Source: Alteromonas sp. KC3
GTDB lineage: Bacteria > Pseudomonadota > Gammaproteobacteria > Enterobacterales > Alteromonadaceae
Assembly: GCF_016756315.1 (NCBI RefSeq)
Contig: NZ_AP024235.1
Location: 1,116,001-1,180,000 of the forward strand
Direction of reading: 5' to 3'
Length of the DNA: 64,000 bases
The position numbers were made by a program, and so were the translations under genes. Within the stretch, counting starts at the first letter, position 1; each line of letters starts with the position of its first letter. Shown in pieces: positions 55,398 to 64,000 of the stretch. The notes under the pieces were generated by a model. It was not told the origin of the DNA. It made no database searches and was given only the letters and a program-made list of their open reading frames with translations.

Positions 55398-56528
55398 ATG
55401 GTCTTTAAAGTCCTGGTCGTGGACGACTCTACTTTCTATCGACGTCGAGTGAAAGAAATTCTCGATGCCGATAGAGAGTTGGAAGTAGTAGGCGAAGCGA
55501 GAAATGGGCGAGATGCGCTCGAGAAGTTAGAAACCCTCACTCCAGACGTAATAACAATGGACGTGGAAATGCCGATCATGGATGGAATTTCTGCGGTAAA
55601 AGCCATTATGGAGAAGCGTCCAACTCCTATACTGATGTTTTCCTCGCTAACCCATCATGGCGCGCAAGCCACACTTGATGCGTTAGAAGCGGGGGCACTC
55701 GATTTTCTGCCAAAGAAATTTGAAGACATCGCGCAAGATCGAAAAGATGCGACACGTTTATTGTGTACAAAAGTTCGTCTTATTGCGCGACGCGGTGTTG
55801 GTCTTAAACGCCCTGTTATGCGCTCTGTAGAAACAAGACGCCTTCCAGAAAATGCGCCTAAACCGGCTTTTTTTAGAAGTTCAGGTTTGTTGTCTGGCCG
55901 TAAAGACGCGGCAAAACAGCCAACGGTGTCTTCGGTAAGGCCAAGCGGCAAGCACTATAAGTGCTTAGCAATAGGTGCATCAACTGGAGGGCCTGTCGCG
56001 TTACAGAAGGTATTGTCGCCGCTACCTGCAGACTTCCCTTATCCAATTGTCCTTGTTCAGCATATGCCGGGTACATTCACGTCTGCGTTTGCTCAGCGTT
56101 TAGATTCCAATTGCAAAATAAGTGTAAAAGAAGCCGAAACTGGCGATGTACTTAAACCGGGACACGCGTACTTAGCGCCGGGTGGCAAGCAAATGATCAT
56201 TGAATCTGCCGGTGTAAACAAAACGATTACCATTGTCGAAGCCAGTGCTGCCGATAAAGTAAGTTACAAACCCAGTGTTGACTTAACGTTTAGCTCAATT
56301 GCTCGCGCTTATGGCGGTGATGTACTTGGCGTAATATTAACAGGCATGGGCGCAGACGGAAGAGAAGGCTGTCGCACGCTTAAAGGTTTAGGGGCGACCA
56401 TTTGGGCGCAGGATCAAGATTCTTGTGTCGTATATGGCATGCCTCAAGCTGTGGCGGTAGAAAATATATCGTCTAAGAGTATCAATATCGACGATATAAG
56501 TAGCTGTATACAATCTGAAATGCGCTAG
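55398..56528 (+). CDS. cheB: Chemoreceptor glutamate methylesterase CheB
   Basis: CheB of 376 residues. Receiver domain with D55 (VITMDVEMP), then a variable linker (about 140-185), then the methylesterase domain with the Ser-His-Asp triad in GASTGGPVALQ, LVQHMPGTFT and GMGADGREGC. It removes receptor methyl groups for adaptation. The partner methyltransferase CheR is not in this window. Confidence 0.95.
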   Translation: MVFKVLVVDDSTFYRRRVKEILDADRELEVVGEARNGRDALEKLETLTPDVITMDVEMPIMDGISAVKAIMEKRPTPILMFSSLTHHGAQATLDALEAGALDFLPKKFEDIAQDRKDATRLLCTKVRLIARRGVGLKRPVMRSVETRRLPENAPKPAFFRSSGLLSGRKDAAKQPTVSSVRPSGKHYKCLAIGASTGGPVALQKVLSPLPADFPYPIVLVQHMPGTFTSAFAQRLDSNCKISVKEAETGDVLKPGHAYLAPGGKQMIIESAGVNKTITIVEASAADKVSYKPSVDLTFSSIARAYGGDVLGVILTGMGADGREGCRTLKGLGATIWAQDQDSCVVYGMPQAVAVENISSKSINIDDISSCIQSEMR

Positions 56529-56553
56529 ACAAGCGTGTAATGGAATAATAGAC

Positions 56554-57318
56554 ATGAAAGTGTGGACGGTAGCAAATCAAAAAGGCGGCGTAGGTAAAAC
56601 AACCACTACGGTAAGCCTTGGAGGGTTGCTTGCGCAAAAAGGCAAGCGGGTATTGATGATCGATACCGACCCTCATGCTTCCTTAAGCTATTACTTTGGT
56701 ATCGACGCTGAAGCTTCAAGTCATTCTGTTTACGATATTTTTATTAAATCTAATAACATAACCGCCGATAACGTAATGGACTGTTTAAGTCCTACGAAAA
56801 TCGACAATCTTTATGTCTTACCTGCAACCATGGCCCTAGCTACGCTTGATAGAACCATGGGGAGCGAGCAGGGAATGGGGCTAGTGTTGAAAAAAGCACT
56901 CGCTAAAATAGAGAACGAATTTGACGTAGCCATTATAGATTGCCCTCCAGTGTTAGGGGTCTTGATGGTGAATGCGTTGGCGGCTTGTCATAAGGTAATA
57001 GTGCCAACGCAGACCGAGTACCTTGCATTAAAGGGGCTCGATAGAATGATACGCACGATGGAAATAATGGGGCGTTCACTAGATAAAACGTTTGATACCA
57101 TTATCATTCCAACGATGTTTGATAAGCGCACCAACGCGGCTTTGGCATCAAGAAAACGGTTGATGAATGATTATGGCGAGCGGGTTTGGCATGGTGTTAT
57201 TCCTGTTGATACTCATTTCAGAGATGCAAGCTTAGTTCAGTTGCCAATTTCGGCGGCGTATCCCAAGACGCGCGGTGTATCGGCTTATGCAAAATTATTA
57301 AAAGTGCTGGAGAAGTAA
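56554..57318 (+). CDS. ParA-like ATPase for polar chemotaxis array positioning (ParC-type)
   Basis: ParA/Soj-family ATPase of 254 residues with deviant Walker A KGGVGKTTTTV (10-20) and IDTDPHAS. There is no parB or parS next to it. Its place between cheB and a ParP-like gene matches the Vibrio ParC protein, which segregates chemotaxis arrays to the new pole. It follows cheB by 25 nt. Confidence 0.88.
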   Translation: MKVWTVANQKGGVGKTTTTVSLGGLLAQKGKRVLMIDTDPHASLSYYFGIDAEASSHSVYDIFIKSNNITADNVMDCLSPTKIDNLYVLPATMALATLDRTMGSEQGMGLVLKKALAKIENEFDVAIIDCPPVLGVLMVNALAACHKVIVPTQTEYLALKGLDRMIRTMEIMGRSLDKTFDTIIIPTMFDKRTNAALASRKRLMNDYGERVWHGVIPVDTHFRDASLVQLPISAAYPKTRGVSAYAKLLKVLEK

Positions 57319-57324
57319 CAAAGA

Positions 57325-58125
57325 ATGACCAAGCAATCGCCTTTTGCCCGTGAAGACGTCATGGAGGCATATCTTGATAGCCTACTAAAAGAGCCAGAAA
57401 CACCGGAAGATGTTACTGCGCGTACGGCTAGATTGCTTGAGCAAGCATCCCAAAAAATGGCCGAAGAGGCACTAAGCGCTACCACGCGCTTTCATACAGT
57501 GGATGACGAGCAAGAGAAAATTGTACAAGACGTTACCTCATTTTTAGCGGAACCAGAACAAGAAAGTAGCCACAGTGATGAGCAAGTTCCCGTCACTGAA
57601 ACGCGTTCTCAAGAAGACGAAAAGGCGGGCGAATATGTAGCGCCTGCAAAAATACCACTAAAGGATAGTCTCGGTTCTCATTTCCAAGCGTTATTCTTTG
57701 AGGTTGCAGGTTTAACATTAGCAGTACCTTTGACTACACTTGGAGGTATTCATCAGATTGAAAAAATTGGCCCATTATTCGGCAAGCCTGATTGGTTTAT
57801 GGGTGTAATGTTGTACAGAGAGTCTAAACTGAATGTTGTTGACTCAGCAAAATGGGTAATGCCAGAAAAATATGACGAAAACCTCGCACAATCGCTAAAC
57901 TACCGATATCTTATAATGTTAGGTGAGAGTGCGTGGGGATTAGCGAGTGAAAAGCTCGTTAATACGGTCAGTTTAACAAGTGATGACGTTAAATGGCGCG
58001 AGTCCACAGGTAAGCGTCCTTGGTTAGCCGGGATGGTTAAAGAAAAAATGTGCGCGTTAATTGACGTTGAAGAATTAATATCTATGCTTAACAAAGGCTT
58101 AGGCAGTAACGACCAGACGCCATAG
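57325..58125 (+). CDS. ParP-like protein with C-terminal CheW domain
   Basis: Protein of 266 residues. The N-terminal half (1-115) is acidic and probably disordered. Residues about 120-262 are a CheW-like domain (LFFEVAGLTLAVPLTTLGGIHQIEKI in parts). In Vibrio, ParP links the ParA-type ATPase to CheA and its CheW-like AIF domain binds the CheA linker. It is 6 nt from the ParA-like gene. The name is inferred from context and architecture. Confidence 0.82.
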   Translation: MTKQSPFAREDVMEAYLDSLLKEPETPEDVTARTARLLEQASQKMAEEALSATTRFHTVDDEQEKIVQDVTSFLAEPEQESSHSDEQVPVTETRSQEDEKAGEYVAPAKIPLKDSLGSHFQALFFEVAGLTLAVPLTTLGGIHQIEKIGPLFGKPDWFMGVMLYRESKLNVVDSAKWVMPEKYDENLAQSLNYRYLIMLGESAWGLASEKLVNTVSLTSDDVKWRESTGKRPWLAGMVKEKMCALIDVEELISMLNKGLGSNDQTP

Positions 58126-58142
58126 TATTGGGAGCCAGGTTC

Positions 58143-58634
58143 ATGAGCGACAAAAGTACAAATAACAATGCCACTGACAGCAACGACGAAGTCCTTCAAT
58201 GGGTAACGTATCGCTTAGGTGAAGAAACTTACGGTATTAATGTAATGCAAGTTCAAGAAGTATTGCGTTATACCGAAATAGCCCCTGTACCCGGTGCACC
58301 TGATTATGTGCTAGGTATTATTAACCTGCGCGGTAATGTGGTTACTGTCATTGACACACGCGCCCGCTTTGGGTTGCCACCCACTGAAATTACCGATAAC
58401 ACACGTATTGTCATTATCGAATCTGACGAGCAAGTGGTCGGTATTTTGGTAGATAGTGTTGCTGAGGTGGTTTACCTGAAATCTTCTGAAATCGACAGTG
58501 CACCAAATGTTGGCACTGAAGAAAGCGCTAAATTTATTCAGGGAGTGAGCAACCGCGATGGCGAACTCCTTATCCTTGTTGACCTGAATAAGCTGCTTAG
58601 CGATGAAGAATGGGATGAGCTAAGTAACATTTAG
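58143..58634 (+). CDS. cheW: Chemotaxis coupling protein CheW
   Basis: CheW of 163 residues linking receptors to CheA: LQWVTYRLGEETYGINVMQVQEVLRYTEIAPVPGAPDYVLGIINLRGNVVTVIDTRARFGL is recognised in parts. The ATG at 58143 is preferred to the upstream TTG at 58128 because the family domain starts shortly after it. A strong terminator follows, closing the chemotaxis unit. Confidence 0.95.
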   Translation: MSDKSTNNNATDSNDEVLQWVTYRLGEETYGINVMQVQEVLRYTEIAPVPGAPDYVLGIINLRGNVVTVIDTRARFGLPPTEITDNTRIVIIESDEQVVGILVDSVAEVVYLKSSEIDSAPNVGTEESAKFIQGVSNRDGELLILVDLNKLLSDEEWDELSNI

Positions 58635-58640
58635 TAATTT

Positions 58641-58673
58641 AAGGCACTAACTTACACTGTTAGTGCCTTTTTT
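58641..58673 (+). terminator. Terminator after cheW
   Basis: Perfect 11-bp stem AAGGCACTAAC/GTTAGTGCCTT (58641-58669) with 7-nt loop and a T-run. It separates cheW from the DUF2802 gene. Confidence 0.93.
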
Positions 58674-58691
58674 CATTTCTTCAAAGGTTTT

Positions 58692-59132
58692 ATGCCCATG
58701 GATTGGCAGCTTGTAGCGCCTACCGCAATTGACTTAATTCTGATAGTGATCATTGGCATACTTGTGTTGATGGTTGGGTTTTTGACAGTGAAGCACAACC
58801 GTCTTCGTGCCGATTTAGATAACCTGGCTGCATCTCATAGCGCTGAATTATCGCGTATTGAAGCCCTCGCTAATAGTGCAAATAATCAGCAATCGGAAGC
58901 GCAGGCGCGGAGTTTAGTGATTACCCGCCACCTTCAATCGTTAGATGAAAAACAAACGGAGTTAGAAAATCAACTTCGTGAACAGAAACTGCAAGACCCC
59001 TCCTTAAGGCTTTATCAGCGAGCAGCCGAACTCGTTAAACAAGGGGCAAGCATTGATGAAATCATTGAAGCTTGTGATATCCCTCGTGCCGAAGCGGAAA
59101 TGTTGATGATGGTTCATCGACAAACGCCATAA
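58692..59132 (+). CDS. DUF2802 family protein
   Basis: Protein of 146 residues with one N-terminal membrane span (about 10-32, IDLILIVIIGILVLMVGFLTV in parts), a coiled coil (about 35-100) and a C-terminal HTH-like segment (LVKQGASIDEIIEACDIPRAEAEMLM in parts). DUF2802 genes often close polar flagellar/chemotaxis clusters, and the Pseudomonas homologue has been linked to swimming control. It lies after the cheW terminator, so it needs read-through or its own promoter. A second ATG at 58698 is possible. Confidence 0.85.
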   Translation: MPMDWQLVAPTAIDLILIVIIGILVLMVGFLTVKHNRLRADLDNLAASHSAELSRIEALANSANNQQSEAQARSLVITRHLQSLDEKQTELENQLREQKLQDPSLRLYQRAAELVKQGASIDEIIEACDIPRAEAEMLMMVHRQTP

Positions 59133-59160
59133 AGCACCATACTACTTCAAAAGGGCGTTT

Positions 59161-59215
59161 AGACGTCTAGACGTAAAGATGTTGACATCTTCTTGGTAAT
59201 AGTCACAATACAGTC
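59161..59215 (+). promoter_or_regulatory. MetJ operator and metA promoter
   Basis: Four contiguous 8-bp met boxes at 59161-59192 (AGACGTCT, AGACGTAA, AGATGTTG, ACATCTTC) match the MetJ consensus AGACGTCT decreasingly. A -35 TTGACA (59183-59188) lies inside the array with a weak -10 CACAAT (59205-59210). MetJ with S-adenosylmethionine would repress metA and probably metH downstream. Confidence 0.85.
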
Positions 59216-59241
59216 ATAGCGTTTTATGACTGGAGCCTGTT

Positions 59242-60180
59242 ATGCCAATACGTATTCCTGAACAATTGCCCGCACAAAATGTGTTGTTAGGTGAAAATAT
59301 ATTCACCATGGATATGGATAGAGCGGCAAATCAGGATATTCGACCTCTTGAAGTGGGCATACTTAACTTAATGCCAAATAAGATTGAAACCGAAGTACAG
59401 TTGCTTCGTTTGCTATCTAATACGCCACTTCAGATAAATGTCGATTTAATTCGTATAGACAATCAAGCGCCCAAAAATACACCACAATCTCATATGGACG
59501 CCTTCTATCATGACTTTTCAAGTGTTGCGAATAAGAAATACGACGGCTTGATTGTAACCGGGGCTCCGTTAGCACTGCTTGATTATGAAGAAGTAAAGTA
59601 CTGGGATACCATGACCACCATACTCGAATGGGCACAACGTCATGTGAATTCTACGCTATATTTATGTTGGGCTGCCCATGCTGCCATGTATCACTTTTAT
59701 GGTATCACGCGACAGCTTCGCGAAGAAAAGTTCTCAGGCGTCTATCGGCATCAGGTTAATGACCCTCATAATGAACTATTACGTGGTTTTGACCCCTCGT
59801 TTTACGCACCACATTCTCGCTACGGTCATATTGACACTTGGCAGTACAACAGTGTTGATGGTTTGAGTGTAGTGGCAGAGTCGGATGAGGTGGGTGCCTA
59901 TATTGTGGCATCAGATGATAAGCGCATGGTTTTTGTAACGGGACATCCTGAATACGACCCAGATACGCTTAAAGACGAATATTTTAGAGATATCGCCGCG
60001 GGCCAGACGCCCGCGATTCCCAAGAACTACTTTGAAGGTGATGACCCGTCGAAATCGCCTATTGTCCAATGGCGTTCTCATGGTAGTTTGTTGTTTACTA
60101 ACTGGCTAAACTATTACGTTTACCAGACCACCCCGTATGATCTTAATCAGCTTGCTGAAAAATCACAGCCAAAGAGGTAG
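59242..60180 (+). CDS. metA: Homoserine O-acyltransferase MetA
   Basis: MetA of 312 residues, first committed step of methionine synthesis. The catalytic Cys is in LYLCWAAHAAM and the His-Glu pair in VTGHPEYD. FTNWLNYYVYQ near the end is typical. The position known to decide succinyl versus acetyl donor (Gly in E. coli APLG, Glu in acetyl enzymes) is Ala here (TGAPLALLDYE), so the donor is not certain. It is followed 3 nt later by the metH N-terminal gene. Confidence 0.94.
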   Translation: MPIRIPEQLPAQNVLLGENIFTMDMDRAANQDIRPLEVGILNLMPNKIETEVQLLRLLSNTPLQINVDLIRIDNQAPKNTPQSHMDAFYHDFSSVANKKYDGLIVTGAPLALLDYEEVKYWDTMTTILEWAQRHVNSTLYLCWAAHAAMYHFYGITRQLREEKFSGVYRHQVNDPHNELLRGFDPSFYAPHSRYGHIDTWQYNSVDGLSVVAESDEVGAYIVASDDKRMVFVTGHPEYDPDTLKDEYFRDIAAGQTPAIPKNYFEGDDPSKSPIVQWRSHGSLLFTNWLNYYVYQTTPYDLNQLAEKSQPKR

Positions 60181-60183
60181 CAC

Positions 60184-61251
60184 GTGAGTCACAAGATAGT
60201 TTCTAGCGCTAGAGCAACGCTCAGCGAGGCTGCTAAAAAACGCATTCTTATTTTGGACGGCGCAATGGGAACCATGATCCAGCGTCACAAACTGGAAGAA
60301 GCCGACTATAGAGGTAAGCAATTTGCTGACTGGCATTGCGATGTTAAAGGCAACAACGACTTACTCGTCATTACTCAGCCTGACATTATTTATCAAATAC
60401 ATTGCGACTACTTCGAAGCGGGTGCCGATATCATTGAAACCAACACGTTCAATGCCACAACGATTGCAATGGCAGACTACGACATGCAGGCCCACTCTCG
60501 CGATATTAATTTAGCGGCTGCACGCTTAGCGCGAAAGGCGGCAGATGAATATACTGCGAAAACACCTGATAAACCGCGATATGTTGCGGGGGTGCTTGGT
60601 CCAACAAATCGAACTGCGTCTATATCGCCGGACGTTAACGACCCCGGTAAACGCAATGTCACCTTCGACGAACTAGTAGAAGCGTACAGCGAATCAACCG
60701 AAGCACTTATTGAAGGCGGTGTTGACCTTATCATGCTGGAAACTATTTTCGATACGCTTAATGCAAAGGCGGCTGCGTACGCAGTTGAAACGGTTTTCGA
60801 TAAGTTGGGAACATCATTGCCCGTGATGGTGTCAGGCACTATCACCGATGCGTCTGGTCGTACGTTATCAGGACAAACTGCTGAGGCGTTTTACTATTCA
60901 ATGCGCCACATTAACCCGTTCTCATTTGGTCTCAACTGCGCACTTGGCCCTGATTTATTAAGACAGTATGTTGATGAAGTAGCGGCCATCAGTGAATGCC
61001 TAATTTCAGCACACCCTAACGCTGGCCTACCGAATGAGTTTGGTGAGTACGACATGGAAGGCCCTGAAATGGCCGAACACCTAAAAGAGTGGGCACAGTC
61101 GGGCTTGGTGAATATTGTGGGCGGATGTTGCGGTAGTACACCTGATCATATTCGAAAAATTGCGCAAGCAGTAGAAGGCGTGGAACCGCGCCGTATTCCT
61201 GAATTTGAACCCAAAATGCGTCTGTCGGGCCTAGAGCCGTTTGTACATTAG
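60184..61251 (+). CDS. metH: Methionine synthase, homocysteine-binding part (split MetH)
   Basis: Protein of 355 residues equal to the N-terminal homocysteine methyltransferase domain of MetH. Opening [11 protein letters not shown] and the zinc ligands in GLNCALGPD and [11 protein letters not shown] are intact. It ends where the linker to the folate domain starts in E. coli MetH. GTG start at 60184. The partner gene starts 8 nt after its stop in another frame, with its own ribosome site. The two products presumably form one functional enzyme. Confidence 0.92.
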   Translation: MSHKIVSSARATLSEAAKKRILILDGAMGTMIQRHKLEEADYRGKQFADWHCDVKGNNDLLVITQPDIIYQIHCDYFEAGADIIETNTFNATTIAMADYDMQAHSRDINLAAARLARKAADEYTAKTPDKPRYVAGVLGPTNRTASISPDVNDPGKRNVTFDELVEAYSESTEALIEGGVDLIMLETIFDTLNAKAAAYAVETVFDKLGTSLPVMVSGTITDASGRTLSGQTAEAFYYSMRHINPFSFGLNCALGPDLLRQYVDEVAAISECLISAHPNAGLPNEFGEYDMEGPEMAEHLKEWAQSGLVNIVGGCCGSTPDHIRKIAQAVEGVEPRRIPEFEPKMRLSGLEPFVH

Positions 61252-61259
61252 GAGGCCAT

Positions 61260-63884
61260 GTGAGCGCAGAATTTTCTACCTTTATTAATATCGGCGAGCG
61301 TACCAACGTCACAGGCTCGGCGCGATTTAAACGTCTTATTTTAGAAGGCGACTATGAAGCAGCACTTGATGTTGCTAGGCAGCAAGTTGAAAACGGTGCA
61401 CAGATCATCGATATCAACATGGATGAGGCGATGCTTGATTCTAAGCAGGCCATGATCACCTTCTTGAACCTTATTGCTTCTGAGCCTGACATCAGTCGCG
61501 TTCCCATTATGATTGATTCATCGAAATGGGAGGTTATTGAAGCAGGCCTTAAGTGTGTTCAAGGTAAAGCTATCGTTAATTCTATTTCGCTTAAAGAGGG
61601 CGAAGAGCAGTTTTTAAGTCAAGCTAAGCAGATTAAGCGTTTTGGTGCAGCGACGGTTGTTATGGCATTTGATGAGGCCGGTCAAGCTGATACGCAAGCG
61701 CGTAAAATCGAAATTTGCCAGCGCAGCTATAAGTTGTTAACTGAAGAAATTGGTTTTCCACCTGAAGATATTATTTTCGACCCCAATATTTTTGCGGTAG
61801 CAACCGGTATTGAAGAGCACGATAACTATGCTGTAGATTTTATCGAAGCCACTCGTGTTATTAGACAAACATGTCCGTATTCACATATCTCAGGCGGCTT
61901 GTCGAATATTTCTTTTTCATTCCGCGGTAATAATCCGGTTCGCGAAGCAATGCATTCGGTGTTTTTGTACCATGCGATACGCGCAGGGATGGACATGGCG
62001 ATTGTTAACGCTGGTCAACTCGAGGTGTATGATGAAATACCTGCTGAACTGCGCGATGCGGTTGAAGATGTCATTCTAAACCGACGCAGTGATGCGACAG
62101 AGCGCCTGCTGGATATTGCACCTAACTATCAAGGTGATGGCAAAGCGGCGGCAAAAGAAGATTTGAGCTGGCGCGAGCAGAACGTCAATAAACGTTTAGA
62201 GCATGCACTGGTAAAAGGCATTACCGACTACATCGTCGAAGATACTGAAGAAGCGCGTCAACAGGCTGAACGCCCGTTACATGTTATTGAAGGTCCACTA
62301 ATGGACGGCATGAATGTGGTTGGTGACCTGTTTGGTGAGGGGAAAATGTTTTTGCCACAGGTCGTTAAATCGGCCCGTGTAATGAAAAAAGCGGTGGCAC
62401 ATTTACAGCCCTATATCGAAGCTGAAAAGTCAGATGATGCGAAGAGTAACGGGAAGATTTTGCTTGCGACGGTGAAAGGAGATGTTCACGACATAGGGAA
62501 GAACATCGTTGGTGTAGTACTTCAATGTAATAATTTCGAAGTCATCGACTTGGGCGTAATGGTGCCAGCGGCAACGATTTTGCAAGTCGCAAAGAACGAA
62601 AATGTAGACATGATAGGTTTGTCTGGTCTTATTACGCCATCGCTCGACGAAATGGTACATGTGGCCAAAGAAATGGAAAGACAAGGCTTTGAAATACCGC
62701 TGCTTATCGGCGGTGCCACGACATCGAAAGCGCATACTGCGGTAAAAATAGAGCAGAATTATCATGCGCCAGTGGTATATGTGCCTAATGCAAGTCGTGC
62801 CGTTGGGGTATGTCAGCGCTTACTTAATAAGACGTCTAGAGATATCTATGCGGCTGAATTAGCCAAAGAGTATGACACTGTTCGCGAACAACATGCGCGT
62901 AAAAAGCCAAGAAGCAAACCTGTTAATTTGGCACAGGCTCGTGATAACGCTTTTAAGCCTGATTTTTCAACGCCACCAGTTAAGCCAAATGCGCTAGGTG
63001 TAACCCCGGTAACGGCGGATTTATCTGTACTACGACAGTATATCGACTGGACGCCATTTTTCCTCACATGGTCATTGGCGGGTAAATATCCTCGTATTCT
63101 TCAAGATGAAGTGGTTGGTGAACAAGCCTCGTCATTGTTTGCCGATGCCAACGCAATGTTAGATAAAGTGATAGCGTCTGGCTCGCTTAAAGCGAAAGGT
63201 GTAATTGGTCTTTTTCCTGCTAATCGCGTGGGTGATGATATAGAAATCTACGCTGATGAAACACGCAGTACGCTTCAAGGTGTTGCTCATCATCTTCGTC
63301 AGCAAACACTAAAAGATAAGTTTGCAAACTACTGCCTAGCAGATTTTGTTGCTGACAAAACAAGTGGCGTGGAAGATTTTGTGGGCGCGTTTGCTGTCAC
63401 CGGTGGTATTGGTGAAGATGAATTGGCTCAGCAGTATATTGATGCCGGCGATGACTATAACGGTATCATGGTGAAAGCAGTAGCCGACAGGCTGGCAGAA
63501 GCATTTGCAGAATACCTTCATGAGCAAGTGCGCAAGCACTATTGGGGGTATGCTGCTGATGAAGATCTCAGTAACGACGAGCTCATACGTGAAAAATACT
63601 GCGGTATAAGACCTGCGCCAGGTTATGCGGCCTGCCCTGAGCATACTGAAAAGCAGCTGATATGGGATTTGCTATCGGTAGAAGCCCATACAGGTATGAA
63701 ACTTACAGAAAGCTTTGCTATGTGGCCAGGGGCTTCAGTATCTGGTTGGTATTTCGCTCATCCTGAGGCCAAATATTTTGCGGTAGCAAAAATTCAATCT
63801 GATCAGGTTGAAGATTATGCGAAGCGCAAAAGGTGGACGCTGGAAGAAGCCGAAAAATGGCTTGGCCCCAATTTAAGTGACTAG
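61260..63884 (+). CDS. metH: Methionine synthase, folate/cobalamin/activation part (split MetH)
   Basis: Protein of 874 residues equal to the rest of MetH. The pterin-binding domain begins [16 protein letters not shown]. The cobalamin domain has the axial-ligand motif D408-V-H410-DIG ([15 protein letters not shown]). The C-terminal reactivation domain has [18 protein letters not shown] start at 61260 with GGAGG overlapping the preceding stop; the ATG at 61258 is closed at once by TGA. All domains look intact, so this is a split gene and not an obvious pseudogene. Confidence 0.93.
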   Translation: MSAEFSTFINIGERTNVTGSARFKRLILEGDYEAALDVARQQVENGAQIIDINMDEAMLDSKQAMITFLNLIASEPDISRVPIMIDSSKWEVIEAGLKCVQGKAIVNSISLKEGEEQFLSQAKQIKRFGAATVVMAFDEAGQADTQARKIEICQRSYKLLTEEIGFPPEDIIFDPNIFAVATGIEEHDNYAVDFIEATRVIRQTCPYSHISGGLSNISFSFRGNNPVREAMHSVFLYHAIRAGMDMAIVNAGQLEVYDEIPAELRDAVEDVILNRRSDATERLLDIAPNYQGDGKAAAKEDLSWREQNVNKRLEHALVKGITDYIVEDTEEARQQAERPLHVIEGPLMDGMNVVGDLFGEGKMFLPQVVKSARVMKKAVAHLQPYIEAEKSDDAKSNGKILLATVKGDVHDIGKNIVGVVLQCNNFEVIDLGVMVPAATILQVAKNENVDMIGLSGLITPSLDEMVHVAKEMERQGFEIPLLIGGATTSKAHTAVKIEQNYHAPVVYVPNASRAVGVCQRLLNKTSRDIYAAELAKEYDTVREQHARKKPRSKPVNLAQARDNAFKPDFSTPPVKPNALGVTPVTADLSVLRQYIDWTPFFLTWSLAGKYPRILQDEVVGEQASSLFADANAMLDKVIASGSLKAKGVIGLFPANRVGDDIEIYADETRSTLQGVAHHLRQQTLKDKFANYCLADFVADKTSGVEDFVGAFAVTGGIGEDELAQQYIDAGDDYNGIMVKAVADRLAEAFAEYLHEQVRKHYWGYAADEDLSNDELIREKYCGIRPAPGYAACPEHTEKQLIWDLLSVEAHTGMKLTESFAMWPGASVSGWYFAHPEAKYFAVAKIQSDQVEDYAKRKRWTLEEAEKWLGPNLSD

Positions 63885-63904
63885 CGGAATTTGATAATAC
63901 AGCC

Positions 63905-64000
63905 ATGTTTGAGAAACCCTTTAGTCAAGCCTGTGAAAACAACAAGCGCCCCATTCTAGCAGTACTGGAAAGGGCGTTTGCAAATTCAAAGGTTGTGCTT
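63905..64000 (+). CDS. DUF938-like protein, 5' end only
   Basis: An ATG at 63905 opens a frame to the window edge, 32 codons (MFEKPFSQACENNKRPILAV, continuing to the edge). The opening resembles DUF938 proteins, a family of probable SAM-dependent methyltransferases, whose members start KPFSxACExNKxPIL. Only the start is visible, so the call is tentative. Confidence 0.6.
   Translation, partial: MFEKPFSQACENNKRPILAVLERAFANSKVVL

Noticed and set aside
56554..57318. Plasmid or chromosome partition ParA
   Set aside because: No parB or parS is nearby and the gene lies inside the chemotaxis cluster next to a CheW-domain protein.
60184..61260. metH break as a simple frameshift pseudogene
   Set aside because: Both parts have proper starts, a ribosome site and complete domains, and the break is at the linker. 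A sequencing error cannot be fully excluded.

Overview
The window is a chromosomal flagellar and chemotaxis region of a polar-flagellated marine gammaproteobacterium. The gene order flrABC, fliEFGHIJ, fliK, fliLMNOPQR, flhBAFG, fliA, cheYZAB, ParA-like, ParP-like, cheW, DUF2802 is typical of Alteromonadales, Vibrio and Pseudomonas relatives. The moderate GC content and the metA and metH neighbours suggest Alteromonas or a close relative. The genus is an inference from gene content and order.

Region 1 (1-5808, + strand) holds the filament genes: two closely related flagellins, each behind sigma-28-type promoters, then flaG, fliD, fliS and a fliT-like gene. A large Maf-type flagellin glycosyltransferase follows directly (5811-9194), so filament and glycosylation genes are physically coupled.

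Region 2 (9227-27076) is a flagellin glycosylation island. A GT-B glycosyltransferase and an SDR enzyme lie on the + strand. A long run of minus-strand genes then encodes most of pseudaminic acid synthesis (PseB, PseC, PseG, PseI, PseF). The same run encodes LegC-like, PtmE-like and NeuD/PglD-like sugar enzymes, two glycosyltransferases, a sulfotransferase-like protein, a hexapeptide acyltransferase, a LicD-family transferase, an ATP-grasp ligase, a HAD hydrolase and a TagD-like cytidylyltransferase. No PseH is visible. The accessory enzymes imply a decorated, probably non-standard, nonulosonate glycan. A divergent third flagellin (27251-28045) lies beyond the island.

Region 3 (28200-50311) is the regulatory and export/basal-body block. 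FlrA (sigma-54 activator), FlrB/FlrC (two-component pair) and then the basal body, switch, ATPase and export genes follow in order. Sigma-54 promoters with correct -24/-12 spacing stand before flrB, fliE, fliK and flhA. This fits the hierarchy FlrA/sigma-54 to FlrBC to middle genes, with FliA/sigma-28 driving the flagellins. FlhF and FlhG set polar number and placement.

Region 4 (50317-59132) holds flhG, fliA and the chemotaxis genes, including a ParA-like/ParP-like pair for polar array placement. CheA carries a threefold linker repeat. A strong terminator closes the unit after cheW.

Region 5 (59133-64000) is methionine synthesis: metA behind an array of MetJ boxes, and a methionine synthase encoded as two genes split at a domain boundary. 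The window ends inside a DUF938-like gene. I saw no tRNA, rRNA, CRISPR array, prophage or insertion sequence.
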